Assembly (NCBI GenBank): GCA_013399305.1
Contig: VXAI01000091.1
Coordinates: forward strand, 1,044,875 to 1,108,874
Direction: 5' to 3'
From: Rostratula benghalensis
Taxonomy: Eukaryota > Chordata > Aves > Charadriiformes > Rostratulidae
Length of the DNA stretch: 64,000 bases
Shown: positions 14,339-25,200 of the stretch, piece after piece
Position numbering within the stretch: the stretch's first letter is position 1
Layout of the letters: each line of letters opens with the position of its first letter
Notes under the pieces: model-generated
The model's database searches: none
Told to the model about the DNA's origin: nothing
Seen by the model: only the letters and a program-made list of their open reading frames with translations
Made by a program: the position numbers and the translations under genes

Positions 14339-14428
14339 CTCTGGTTTAGATTCTGGTAATTCTGTTTCGTTAATCAGTTTGCTTCTGCCAGTAAAGTTTC
14401 GGTTAAATAACATTTTTTTATCTCTGGG
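14339..14428 (-). other. Candidate internal exon, 90 bp, phase 0-0 (unproven)
   Basis: On the minus strand a pyrimidine-rich acceptor (TTTCCTTTCCTTCAG) is followed by 30 open codons and then an AGAG|GTATGC donor. The other two frames are stopped. The segment contains several CpGs (in CGA, ACG and similar contexts), unusual for this CpG-poor region, and encodes a charged peptide containing NRNFTGRSKLINETELPES. I do not recognise the protein. No neighbouring exon in a compatible phase could be identified, so this may be coincidence. Confidence 0.18.
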
Positions 14429-14778
14429 CTGAAGGAAAGGAAACGCCATCAAGACTGCTACATCTTTGCTTAAAATAAATACAGATGTGCCAACAACAGC
14501 CAAAGTATGTTTTGTACAAATAGAGGAACATGTCATTCCTTTAGCCTTTTCCTCGGTAGTAGGAGACATCTATGTCGCTTTCAGTTGAGGGAAATGCCTG
14601 TCATTTTAAGGAATGCTGAAAGTACTCACTTTTGCTCTTCTGATCCCTCTGAAAAATTAAATTAGAGGGAGCTTGAAAGTAAAGCATTCTGCCAGAAGGT
14701 ATTCTTTAGTTTATGAAAATGTGTTTTGCTGAATTACTGTTATTATGGAGATATGGATGGTCCAAAGAAAAATCTCCT

Positions 14779-14934
14779 CTAGAATTTTAAGTTGACATTT
14801 TGGTTCTTTAGCAGCTCCTTAGTACCTTCGGATACATAGTACTGTACACTGTCTTCTGCCAAAGGGCCTTTTGTGTTGTGCAGAGTCGAGGTTAAGCATG
14901 AAAGAGCCTCTGCTTGTTTTTGAGCTCTGTGGCT
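14779..14934 (-). other. Candidate terminal exon, 51 codons (unproven)
   Basis: On the minus strand the acceptor-like string CTCTATCTTTCAG is followed by 51 open codons ending in TAG. The predicted peptide is hydrophilic and contains GPLAEDSVQYYVSEGTKEL. I recognise no family. An internal GAAG|GTACTA could act as a donor near 14826, but the resulting phase does not fit the 14339-14428 candidate downstream, which argues against one shared transcript. Confidence 0.13.
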
Positions 14935-15044
14935 CTGAAAGATAGAGACTAGCTGTACATAAATCAAAGTAATTATGGATGGGAAGGCTGCCAGACTGTT
15001 TCCTGCAGGCTTACAGAGTTGGGGGGACAGTGAATTTGACTTTA

Positions 15045-15190
15045 GGTAACTCTAGTATTGGGGATCCCACTACTATCTCTGAGGAATGTATTCCATAAAA
15101 CTCATTGGTAGGAATTCTTTCCAGAGTATTCAATCTAATATTTGCTTCATCAGTTTCCTCATATACTCAAGGTGAAGCTCTTACTGTTTA
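15045..15190 (-). repeat. Ancient CR1/L3-type LINE relic (probable)
   Basis: Read on the plus strand, this resembles the reverse complement of the CR1/L3 3' region. It has a 'ggggatcccactac...' block, then 'ggaattctttcc' and 'ttcaatctaa' blocks in the order and spacing expected upstream of the ORF2 C-terminus in old CR1 copies. It is heavily diverged, with no open frame. The call rests on remembered consensus blocks, so a repeat-library search should confirm it. Confidence 0.42.
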
Positions 15191-17678
15191 ACAAGAAATA
15201 AATCTTCCTATTCCTTCATGTGTGTATCCTTCAACCACTAGTAAACATTTCTCTCATACTAAAAAGCCATCCATCAAAATGTTAAATCTTTCAAGCCACT
15301 TCAAATACAACTTTAAGTGTATTCTCATTTATGGAGGAGAGTCCTCTCTCATCCAATCATAAAAAACTCTGCAGAGGTCCAGTTGGAGCCCAGTTTACCA
15401 ATTGTTACCATTCCTGTTCCTCATGAGAACAAACATTCCCAGCCAAGTACAACTACAGACACTGCATGACCATCATTTTAAGACCGATAATATTACAGTG
15501 TCATATGTCAATGATTAATCTAACTAGTTCCCTCCTCTTAATGCATGAATGTAGCTCATTGCTGGAGAAGAATTGGAAGAGTAGGGTTTCTTCAGGACTC
15601 AACTGTATGACTGGTCAGACTTAGATGCAGAGAAGGGGGCAACTACCTCCAGGGATCACTCTTTCTGAAACAATACATGTGACAACTCTAAAGAAGAGTT
15701 GAGTCAAGCACTGTATAGGGTCTGTGATGAAGGTGTGCATGTAAGCAAGTTTGTGCCATCTTTCATGGGGACCAGAAACTGCTCCAGGAGGAGAGTAACT
15801 TCAGCAGCTACATACTCATTCATTTAGATATTTTTCTAGTGTTACCTTCATTTTAAAAGAAGGTTTCAATACAATGTTTATACTAGTGTTTACAGAATCC
15901 TCTACTGTCTCTCATCCTCTACATCTTCCTTCAGAAAGGATTGCTTAGTCTTCAGAATGATCCTGATCTGTACTGCCTGATACCCACTTCTTGCATTCAA
16001 AGACAGGTGCATGAGAGTGACACAGAAATCTGTCAGTTTTCCCTTCATGGGGCTAGCAGCTCTTATGGCAGAATAATCTCATTCCTGAATCTATCAGCTG
16101 CTGAGCTATCGTTTATATCTGTAAACATTTATATCTGACTGGCAGTGGTGTGCCTATGGCTGGAGATCTTCTCACATAGTTTCAGAAGCAAGACCTGATA
16201 ATGTGCAATTACTGCTGCGTTTGTGCCCCTGAGACTTTGTAGCTAAACTGCCTTATTTCAACACACGGTGGGGAAAGATTTGAATTTAAATCTGTTTTCC
16301 TTTCACACTACTTCTTTCCCTTTCCCATATTTAAAGTTTTTATTTATTTATTTTATTTTTAAAATACATGAATTATGGCCACAGACTGTGAATAGGGGTG
16401 ATGTTAAACCAGAGAGGACAGTATGAAGAGAATGGAAGACGTACAAATGTTACAGTTTTGGTGTGGAAGAGAATCAGCGATGTGGAAAAGGAAGCCCTGG
16501 TCACCATTTCTCAGTTGTTCTGCAGGGGCAGTGCCTTCATTTTATTTATCTGATTTCATGAGACTCCTCCTGCCCCCTCATAGGGCCCTGAATACATCCC
16601 ACCCTCCTGGAGGTCTGCCTGCTGGCACATAGGGTCAACACAGAAAGAGAACAGCAGTCATGTTGCAGCCAGCCTGATCCCACATGCAGGCCTGTAGCTA
16701 CCTTTTATGAGGAGTACACCTGTGCTTGTGTCCCCTTTAGGAGAGGAGGATCCCATGGCTACATTTCCTGACAGGATGCTTTGCTTACCCAGAGGAGCAT
16801 GTTCGGAGCCAGGACTGAAGACAAGAAGTTCTGCAGGGAGAGAAGTTTGAGTAATCACTTCTCCTTTATAGCACGTGCATTGACTTTCTCTCACTGCAAT
16901 ATCAAGTGGATGACATTGGGCAGAAATATGCTCAAGGATTTTGTCTGGAAAAGCCCTGAAATCTTTACTGCCATAGTAGATGGGATTTGTAGTCAGTTGA
17001 GCAGCACAATCTAAAGCAGCAATGTGGATGGCTAAAGTTGAGATTTAGGTGTGCCCTGGATTTGAAATCACTAGTTCAGGATTGTTGGCCACAAGTCATA
17101 TGAGGTTCTGCAGCTTTCTCCACTGTCCAGGTTCTGTCATGTTCTACTTTGATGTCTTTGTCAAAGTTCCATTTTATAGCCTAAACCACCCTCTGGTAGT
17201 CTGAATTCCTTCTACAGAAGAGGAAAGCAGTGGAATATCCATTCTTCTTGTATCTGATTTCTCAGCCCTGGGCTGTACTGCAGAAGAAGCCCTGCTTAAG
17301 GCTGAGTGTCATGTTCCATGAGAGCTGCATACACTGTTGAAGAAATCATTTATGTACCATCAGTACATTTTCTCCTTTTCAGGGCATGACTACAGTCATG
17401 GGGAAGGAAGGGAGATGAATCCTAGGGTTTGGTTCTTTTCTTTCTCTATTCCTGCTCCATTTCCCCTGTTGGTCTGTTGCTAGAGCTTGCTGGATATCTT
17501 AAGTTCTAAAGAACATTCTACCTACAACCTCATCAGTGCGTGTGATATCTTCTGATCCATGGTGTTTCTTTTTTGGAACCTGGCAATCGTGAATATGACA
17601 TCGTCATGGTTACCATGTGATCTCTGCTGTAACTGGCTGTCTCCCAGCAACAGGAAGCATACTATTGTGACTTTTAAC

Positions 17679-17813
17679 CTGCAGCCACTGACTGGAGAAT
17701 TATTACTGGTGTCATCATTTTGTGAATAAGTGAGAAGGCAAACTGTACAGATAGGCAAATGTTAGTGTGCACTGACATCCAGGAACTGTATTCAGAAAAT
17801 GTGATCCTGACAC
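17679..17813 (-). other. Candidate internal exon, 135 bp, phase 1-1 (unproven)
   Basis: On the minus strand a strong acceptor (GTTTTCCTGCTTTCTTGCAG) is followed by 135 bases open in one frame, then CTGCAG|GTTAAA, a weak donor. The exon would be symmetric (one base carried in, one out), as in many domain-encoding exons. The translation includes SEYSSWMSVHTNICLSVQF and a hydrophobic second half. I do not recognise it. The weak donor and lack of partner exons keep confidence low. Confidence 0.15.
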
Positions 17814-18591
17814 CTGCAAGAAAGCAGGAAAACAATTTGTCCTTTATGCCACCTACATGCAGTAAAGAGGTGAGATGTGGTTTAGCATGTAGAGAGGACA
17901 CTGTGTTATCCTATATCACATCTAATGAGTCATGATGTCACAAATAAGATGGAAAAAAGTAACAGCTTAACCTGAATGTCCACATATTCTACATAGCAAT
18001 TGGAAATGAAGGAAAGCCACTATGGCTTTGCTCAATGAATGGTTTTTATTTTTCTCCATTTGGCACATTCTCCTTTTGCCCCACAGCTTACTAGCCAAAG
18101 ACTAGTTATGCTGTTTCCTACTTGGTGTCCAGTGCAATGTTTCTCCGTCTCTTTCACAGGGTAACCAGCAAGAGGGTTCACATAAGTAGCACTACCAACC
18201 AGGTGAATGTTTTGAAACACCATCTCCCAAAAGAGGGAGTAGAAAGAATAATCCTTTTGAGCAGGAATATCGGATTTGCAATAAGTGAACAGGGAAAACT
18301 TCCTCGGATGGTACAAGCTCTGAACAGCCATTGCCTCATCCCACTTTCCACCTACTACTGCACCTATGACAAACAAGCTTATGCTTCAGCTTTTTACTTT
18401 CCTGTCACAAAGTATGTGTGTAAAAATGATGACTTGCAGATGGGACTCCCCCCCCTGAGAGCAAGCAATCTGCACAGCCTCCTTGCTCTGATGGTTTTAA
18501 AAAGAAAAAAAGCACTCCCAAGCAAAGTCAGCTACCATTCCTCTGCTCCTAGGAGAACAGTGCTGTACTAAGAATACCAAGAAAATGGCAC

Positions 18592-18700
18592 TTCTTTGAA
18601 TAAGAATGGAAGAACAGATGCACTGGGTCAAACCAAGACTTCACATAACTCAGCATCCAACTGTGTTCAAAAATGGAGATGAGGGAAGACTGTGATGCAT
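18592..18700 (+). repeat. Ancient amniote interspersed repeat fragment (probable)
   Basis: The block around ACTGGGTCAAACCAA, followed about 18 bases on by CAGCATCC, resembles a widely scattered sauropsid/amniote repeat whose core reads ACTGGGTCAGACCAA then CAGTATCC. The AAGAATGG just upstream also fits that element. I cannot name the family with certainty. It lies directly before a CR1 3' end, so both may belong to one old composite insertion. Confidence 0.45.
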
Positions 18701-18715
18701 GAAGTATTCAAAAAC

Positions 18716-18840
18716 TGACTGAATACGACCCTGAGAAACCTGATCTAAGTTTGAAGTTGGGCTTTCTTTGAGTAGGAAGTTGGCTGGCTAAGATAACCTC
18801 CAGAGGGTCCTTTTAACCTAAATTATTCCATGACTCCAAT
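18716..18840 (+). repeat. CR1 LINE 3' end fragment
   Basis: This is a plus-strand copy of the CR1 3' untranslated end. It starts with a CTGAGAAACCTGATCTAAG block, continues with TTTGAGTAGGAAGTTGG, then CCTCCAGAGGGTCC, then AACCTAAATTATTCCATGA. The last block corresponds to the terminal octamer region. Only about 125 bases remain, so it is a severely 5'-truncated insertion, as is usual for CR1. It is moderately diverged and non-coding. Confidence 0.82.
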
Positions 18841-19170
18841 TGAAGAGGTCTGCTCTATTACTAAGCTGAGTATGACCAGAGCCTCTAACAATTTACAGCT
18901 CCTGCTATAGCTGTGGGAAGTACCACTTCCAGTACTCCATTGGAAGAGCCAGTACTACAGTTTAATTTTAGGGTTTTGTACCAAATACTGAAACATGTCT
19001 CCAGATAATTATTAATTCAAACTAAATATCACATTGGCCACCATTAGGAGGGAAATGTTTCACAGAAGGAAAAATACATTTCTCATATGAGGTCTTGTTT
19101 TAAATAATTAAATATCTTCTTGGGATTTTTTCAGTCATGCTGCTGCATTGAAAGATTAAGCTGGCTGAAT

Positions 19171-19186
19171 AAAAAAAAAAAAAAAA
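19171..19186. repeat. Poly(A) tract, 16 bases
   Basis: An uninterrupted A run following ...GGCTGAAT. No retroposed gene or SINE body is recognisable upstream. Confidence 0.85.
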
Positions 19187-20437
19187 CCACTTTGTATTTT
19201 ACTGTTCAGAACTTAATGTAAAATTCTAAATTTTACCTGTGGCGTTCTTGACAACTTTGTTACACCTACCTTTTTTTTCTTTATGGGTTTGGCATACTTG
19301 AATGGAATGCAGCTCAAAAGTAGAAGGTGTTTTCTGTATTTACTGTCTTTGTAATATATAATATAATAAGAAGAAGCTGTTGTCTTTGTAAGAGAAACAC
19401 AGAATCACCTGCAACTGGTGACTGAAGCTCATCATTGGAAAAACACAGGTTTTCCATTTCCCATTCAACAGCTATTTTCCAATGCATCATGAAAGGAGTA
19501 CAGAGAATGTCTTCAACAAAAATAAAACTAAACTTCTTCTTTCTTGAAATTATTAGAGGGTAAGAAAATTGTGGGGTGTATGGAGGGAAGGGAGATGCAA
19601 TTTCTGGAATCTTTTCCCCAGACAAAATAGCTTGCTGAAAAGCTGATGAGTGAACGGCTGTGTCTGGGACCACTGAGAAGCAGAGATCACTCTGCAACAG
19701 AGTCATTTGGACTTTTATCAGATGTATTAGTGTCTTTGCAGAAAGAGCTCCTGAGTCACTCAGCATTTAAATACCTGAGCAGGCTTTTCTTGTTGTAAGG
19801 AGGGGGAGCAGGTGTGCAGGAGTGTTGAAGATCAGAGCTAATGGTTGCATTGTCCACAGGGAACAGAGTTTTCCAGCTGGCTGTGCAGGTAAAGTGTCCC
19901 ACTTCCCATTCATGCCTACACGGGATCAATGCCGTGCTTCCCATTAACAATGGCAGGGGGCTGGCCACAAAATTCATGCTTCCGTAATACTGGAAATATT
20001 ACTTGAAGAGCTGGTGTGAAGAAATACAGCAAATCTCCTCTCCTGCTACTGCAGAAGATGGTGTAATTGAGAGCTTAAAACCAGCTGTCCTTCAAGACCT
20101 TCACCTCCCTCCATGAACAGAATTGACTCAGAAATAAATATTCATACCTGCTTTGAATTACCTAGTCAAGGCTCATCCTTTCAACCTCTTACTGAAATTC
20201 AGGTAAACAAACTCACAAGGAATGTCCAGCTGAGCACTTTACAGACCACAAAATTGTGTGAAAACCCTCTGGCAGTGAAACTGAAATATTTGCAGGAATA
20301 AAATGGGCTTGATCTAAACAAATATTTATTATTCTTTATTTGTCTGACTGTTTCTTACCTGGAAAGAAAATGTTACATTAATAGCTACTTTTAAAAAATG
20401 AAAAGGAAGTCAAAGCTGAAGTTTGTGAACTAAAAAG

Positions 20438-20489
20438 AGGGGTTTGGGGTTTTTTTTTGGTTGGTTTGTTTGTTTGTTGTGTTTTTTAA
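20438..20489. repeat. G/T-rich low-complexity cassette with (GTTT)n
   Basis: AGGGGTTTGGGG is followed by a T run, then GGTTGG and repeated GTTT units. Same arrangement as at 7507 and 20832. Confidence 0.8.
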
Positions 20490-20831
20490 TCCATTTCATA
20501 TATAACTATGTGTTCCCAGTTGCTTAGGTTGGAAAAGGAGATCTGAACTTGTGTTAAGGAAGATTTGAGTAGGGACAGTACATACTTGATCAAAACAGGA
20601 TTTTGACATGTCTTCCTTCAAATTCCCCAGCTGGAATAAGAGCTCACTGTCTTTCAATAATTACTTGCACGTTTTATTAAAAATATAAAAGAGAAAAAAA
20701 CCCCAACACATTTGCATGGTTAAGAACTCCAAGTTAACACACTTGAAGTCAGATCCTCCTCTTGAAATATTAATATGATCCAAGAACTCCCATCTTTCCT
20801 CTTTCACTTGTTTTTCAATCTGGAATTTCTT

Positions 20832-20880
20832 GTGGTTGGGGTTGGTTTTTTTAATTTGTTTGTTTGTTTATGTTTTTTTA
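20832..20880. repeat. G/T-rich low-complexity cassette with (GTTT)n
   Basis: GTGGTTGGGGTTGG leads into a T run and GTTT repeats, then a second T run. It is the second such cassette within 400 bases. Confidence 0.8.
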
Positions 20881-21740
20881 ATACCTCACTTTTTTTCCAG
20901 GAAAAATATTAATATGCAAATATTTGGAAAACCTAGGCACATTCTTTAATAAATTAACTAATTGTTAAAATATTTTCCCTGGCCCTAGGTAGGTGTAATG
21001 GAACTTGACCAACTTTCTTTTAATAAAACCTGTATTCGAACTGGTCATAAGCTACAGGCAGCAGTAGACTGTGAACTTTTTAGTCTCTTTTGTCTTGTAT
21101 AAATTGAATGCTGAGATACTAATGACTTCTGGGAAGCCTTTGTACAGCAACTGACAGTGCTACAGAAAGAAAAACTGTGTAACAAATTTTGACCTCAGGA
21201 CTGTCTTTAAATTGTGTTTTCATTAACTTTAGAGATACCAGGAGACTTTATCACTGCTGGGAGAAAGAACTCTGTGTTACAGTTGCATCAAATCATGGGC
21301 AAAAATTATACAAAAGCAGCTGGTATTTTCTTTGTCTTGTTCACTTCTGTCTTTACGAGCATTCTCTTTGTACTCCTTGTTTTCCCCCTTGAGCTTAGAA
21401 GACAGCTATTTTAAAATAAGGTTAAGCAGTGCTTGTTTCATCTAAAATGTCATTATTTGTAAGATTTCAGGAACTAGTAGAATGTTTGCAACTACTTTGT
21501 GAATATAGAATCAAAAATTTAAGCACGAGTTTTTTGCTCCACATTGTGCCTCAGCTATTTACTGTTCACAACATTGTGCCTCAAGTGTAAGTGTCCCCCA
21601 ATGAAATCATGCTCATGTGACATGGCTAGGTGTTTTTGCAAGTTCTGAATCTCATTCAAAGCCTAGGAAAACAAATGAGGAAACTTTCTATTTATGTCCA
21701 ACCCATAAACTGTGGATAGTTAGCTGAATATTTGCTGCAG

Positions 21741-21790
21741 AGGTGAAATCCTGCCACTGTTGAAGTCTGCAATGGAGCTCTTTAGAATAT
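21741..21790 (+). repeat. Ancient sauropsid 'GAAGTCAATGG' palindromic repeat relic
   Basis: The order 'gtgaaatcctgcc', then 'actgttgaagtc', then 'caatggagct' matches a motif common in bird and reptile genomes, in which a GAAATCCTGGCCCCATTGAAGTCAATGG block is followed by its near-inverse. Only the first arm is clear here. Related fragments occur at about 47630-47690 and 62777-62832. Confidence 0.42.
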
Positions 21791-22131
21791 TTGCAGATAC
21801 AGGTCTTCCTTCAGATTTTCAATACCTGCTTTGGGGGATTTGGTTCAATATCATCACCTATGTCTTGTGATTGTACCCTAGTGCCATGTTATCTTCTCAT
21901 CATCAGGATACTAATATTTTTGTGTTGGAGAATGCAGATTCATCAAAAAAAAAAATTTGTTATGTGACTTGGATTTTTTTTTTTTCCCTGCAAATATTTC
22001 TGGTGCAAAAATGCTCCAATATCCTGATCTCAGCTGACAAAAAAGGATTTCATTTGTATTTAAAACTCAAATTGATGTTTTCATAAATACAGTCTCAGTT
22101 TAAATATTTAATCATACTTTCAATTTCAACT

Positions 22132-22715
22132 CATCATGGAATCATGGAATTGTCAGAGTTGGAAAGGACCTCTAGAAACCATCTAGTCCAACTCCCCTGC
22201 TAAAGCAGGATTGCCTACAGCACATGACTCAAGACTGCATCCAGGCAGGACTGGAAGGTCTCCAGAGAAGGGAACTCCACACCCTCCCCAGGCAGCCTGT
22301 TCCAGTGCTCTGTCACCCTCACTGTAAAGAAGTTTTTTTTCATATTTGAATGGAACTTCTTATGTTCCAGCTTGTGCCTATTGCCCCTTGTCTTGTCCCT
22401 GGGAACCACTGCAAAAAGTGCAGCTTCATCCTCCTTCAACCAACCTTTCAAATACTTATAATCATTAATAAGTTCTCCCTGCAGCTTCCTCTTCTCCAGG
22501 CTAAAGAGTCCCAGCTCTCTCAGCCTTTCCTCGTAAGGGAGATGCTCCATTCTCTTAATCATCTTTGTAGCCCTGGGCTGGACTCTCTGCAGTAGTTCCC
22601 TGTCTCTCGTGAACTGGGGAACCTAGAAGTGGATGCAGTATTCCAGTTGTGCAGAGTAGAGGGGGAGAATGACTTCCCTCAACCTACTGGCCAAACTCCT
22701 CCTTATGCAGCCCAT
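22132..22715 (-). mobile_element. CR1 LINE, 5'-truncated, minus strand
   Basis: About 580 bases of the 3' part of a CR1 retrotransposon in reverse orientation. The 3' terminus lies at 22132-22150, where two CATGGAAT-type octamers flank the diagnostic GTTGGAAAGGACCTCTAGA block. Upstream, on the minus strand, the ORF2 C-terminus stays open for 115 codons (22215-22562), with the signatures [19 protein letters not shown] and, near the stop, HWNRLPGEGVEFPS. The element breaks off abruptly at about 22715 (5' truncation). Intact ORF2 tails suggest a moderately young avian copy. It belongs to a different 3' subfamily from the copy at 41053. Confidence 0.93.
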
Positions 22716-25040
22716 ATTTTTAAATAGATATTTAATAACAAATAGGTGTCAAATATTATCTATATGGCAATGCTTTGCTGTTATCAACAGCAAGCATGCT
22801 GATGCTTTCAAATTGCTTCTTTTATTTACTGTCCCTGGAAATATTAAGGTGTCACTAACCTCAACATGGTCAGACAGAAATCCCATTTTCAGACCCATGC
22901 TAGTTTGTGCAAACAAGTTTTGACTGCAATGCAAAGAGAAGTGTCATAGAACAGGAAGGAGAACAAGGCTATGCATATGTTTTGAATTCCTATTTTTGTA
23001 ATATCTCAGCATAATGTGGTGAGTACATAAAAAAGTATCAGTGCCCTGAGAGTGATAACAGTCCCCCACCATGGCCTCTCCACACCTTGCTCATAGCACA
23101 GTATCCCTTCCCTCAGACCCCTGAGGCCAACAGTCCCTGCCACAAACATCCCACATGAAGGCAGGTCTTCAGTTCACCACAACCCTGCTTGATCTGACCA
23201 TGAGGATGCCCTGCTACTGCAGCCCCTGAAGGTAAGCAGACAAAAGCTTAATGAGAAAGAGCATGGAAACAAATAGCTGACTGCTACCATTTTCAGGAAA
23301 GGAGAAAGCAAGAGAAAAGTCATGAAGGCTGCATTAGCAGCTGCCCAGGTTTCTAAGAGAAAGAGAAATAAGCTCGAGGACACTGCTGAAATCACATTAC
23401 TAACATCAGTCAGACTACATAATTATTACTTTGATAAGTAATCAATTCTACTATGTAGATCTTTATGGAAAATAATCTCCAAAGATATATCACCCGTTAA
23501 CTGTATTGCCAGCAAAATATGATTTCCAGACGCTTCTTAGGATATTACATTTTCAGCAATTCTAATCAGGAAAACTTGCTTCAATCTGCTTGGAGAACTC
23601 AAATACCCAATACCAATCTAATTGGAATGATGATTGCCCATTTTATTTCTAAGTGATTCCGAACTCATACATTTTGCCTGTGGGTTTTAAATTCAATTTA
23701 TGGCCCAATTTGTCAGCTGAAACATGGAGGGAATAATTGACTTAAGAGCAAAACAAGGGTTTACTGTTTTTTAATTGGGGGTAGGGGGTAAAAGTTACCT
23801 CATGATGATTAAAAACTTAATGACTAATATGGAAGAAATAGCATGAATTAAGGACAAACATCATACATGGAGCTGTGGGACTATAACAATTCAGAATTTA
23901 TGGAACTTATTCCAGGCTGTGATTCCTGACAAAGACAAAAAATCTGTTTGATTTAAGATGCTCATCATCTCTAGAACAATTACATGAAGTTCTGAGTTCA
24001 TCTGTTCACCAAGTCAGAATAAAAATGTGGTACAATTGAGAATAATGCTTCTAAATCTTTGACACAAGAGAGTTTAGCCCACTTTAAAGGCAAACTGTGG
24101 TCTCACTGAATTCTTTGCTGCAAAATGTCAAAGAGCTATCATACAGAAAATGACATCAAACACCAGAGAGTATAATTCACATTTCCTAGGCAAGATGCAC
24201 AGGCAATAGAATATGAGACACAGAATGCATATGTTTGAATGGCAGTACACTTTGATAACTTGTATTGCATAACAAATATTTTCAAGTGAGGAATGTATTT
24301 TAACTAGACAGCTATATTTAAAATTGTCTATATCTTCCCACATTAAATTTCACAAAACTTTTGGCTGTGGAAACACATTTCTCTCAGTAGGAGAGAAAAG
24401 TTACAATGCAAAGATGAGTGTTTCAGCATGCTGATTTTTAAGATTACTCTTAGGGGAGAATCTATTTCCTCCTTTATTTAAAAAGCAAACAAATAAACAA
24501 TAACAATCAAACATTGACCCAATTTGTGCATAGCTTTACCAGACTGGAGTAGAAAGCAGAATTTGGCAGAAAGCAGGAATTTGGGGAACGAGAGAGGCTT
24601 TACAGATTCTTAGGGACAATTAATTTCAATTTAGCTGACTGATGAGCATTTTAAAAGTATGCTCTATGAATATTTTGAATAACAACACTTTTTCAACGGT
24701 CTAAGGATGTACATAGAGCACTTTGCATTTCATAAAGAAGCTGAGCCTAGAATTTTGATTCAAGTTAAAAGCTAATAAAAGCCACTTTTCATGCCATGCA
24801 GTCTTTTAGGACACAGGTTTTCACCTGCATTATTTTATGTTCTGGTGATATTAGGGGATGCTACAGTGCTGCAAAACGATCTGACTTCATTGCTTGTGGA
24901 TTTTACAAATTTCAAATTTGTAGTAAATTATCATTGTGCAAGCAGACAACAATTTTACATGACACTTAGAAGCTGGGTATAGATTAATAGTGTAAATTCA
25001 TGCTTCTGACTTTCCTGTCAATGCAAAATTTATCCATAAT
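22716..25040. other. Non-coding stretch, nothing recognised
   Basis: AT-rich unique-looking sequence with only chance-length frames. No repeat family, RNA gene or exon signature stands out. Confidence 0.6.
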
Positions 25041-25059
25041 GTGTATTTAAAATTGTTTT

Positions 25060-25200
25060 CATCAACCTCTTTTTTTATACCATTAATGAAGTAGTTCTAA
25101 AAAAATTGCCCCCAAGACTAGCCCTTGAATCACCCCTCTGAAGTTTTCTTCTGTTTGGTTCACTGCTTTTTTCATTGGTTTACCTGGCTTTGGTCCATGT
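25060..25200 (-). repeat. Ancient CR1/L3-type LINE relic (probable)
   Basis: The series ATTAATGAAG, then CCCCCAAGACTAGCCC, then TTGAATCACCCCTCTGAAG resembles the reverse complement of the CR1/L3 ORF2 segment that, in intact copies, reads TTGATGAAGAT...CCCAAGACTGACCCCTG...CCACT. It is strongly diverged and shows no usable frame on the minus strand. The call is from memory of consensus blocks. Confidence 0.42.

Larger units (their letters stand above)
14935..18590. other. Non-coding stretch, no recognised gene
   Basis: Contains an old CR1/L3-like relic at about 15045-15190 and a minus-strand exon-like segment at 17679-17813. Frames at 18032-18571 are open on both strands (149 codons plus, 114 codons minus). 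None of these frames resembles a protein family I know, and their lengths are within chance for this base composition. Confidence 0.55.
18841..21740. other. Non-coding stretch with two abutting minus-strand ORFs
   Basis: Contains a 16-base poly(A) at 19171-19186 and two G/T-rich low-complexity cassettes. It also has two unrecognised minus-strand frames, 19314-19766 (150 codons) and 19756-19977 (73 codons), that overlap by 11 bases in different frames. The 150-codon frame is the longest non-repeat ORF in the window, but about one of that length is expected by chance here. No domain was recognised. Confidence 0.5.

Noticed and set aside
21214..21414. Plus ORF with a hydrophobic stretch ending FPLELRRQLF
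   Set aside because: No splice framing or promoter-like context; T-rich DNA readily encodes hydrophobic stretches by chance.
21541..21583. Two copies of ACATTGTGCCTCA 30 bases apart, considered as a repeat array
   Set aside because: Only two spaced copies with unlike spacers; too little to call an array or CRISPR-like structure.
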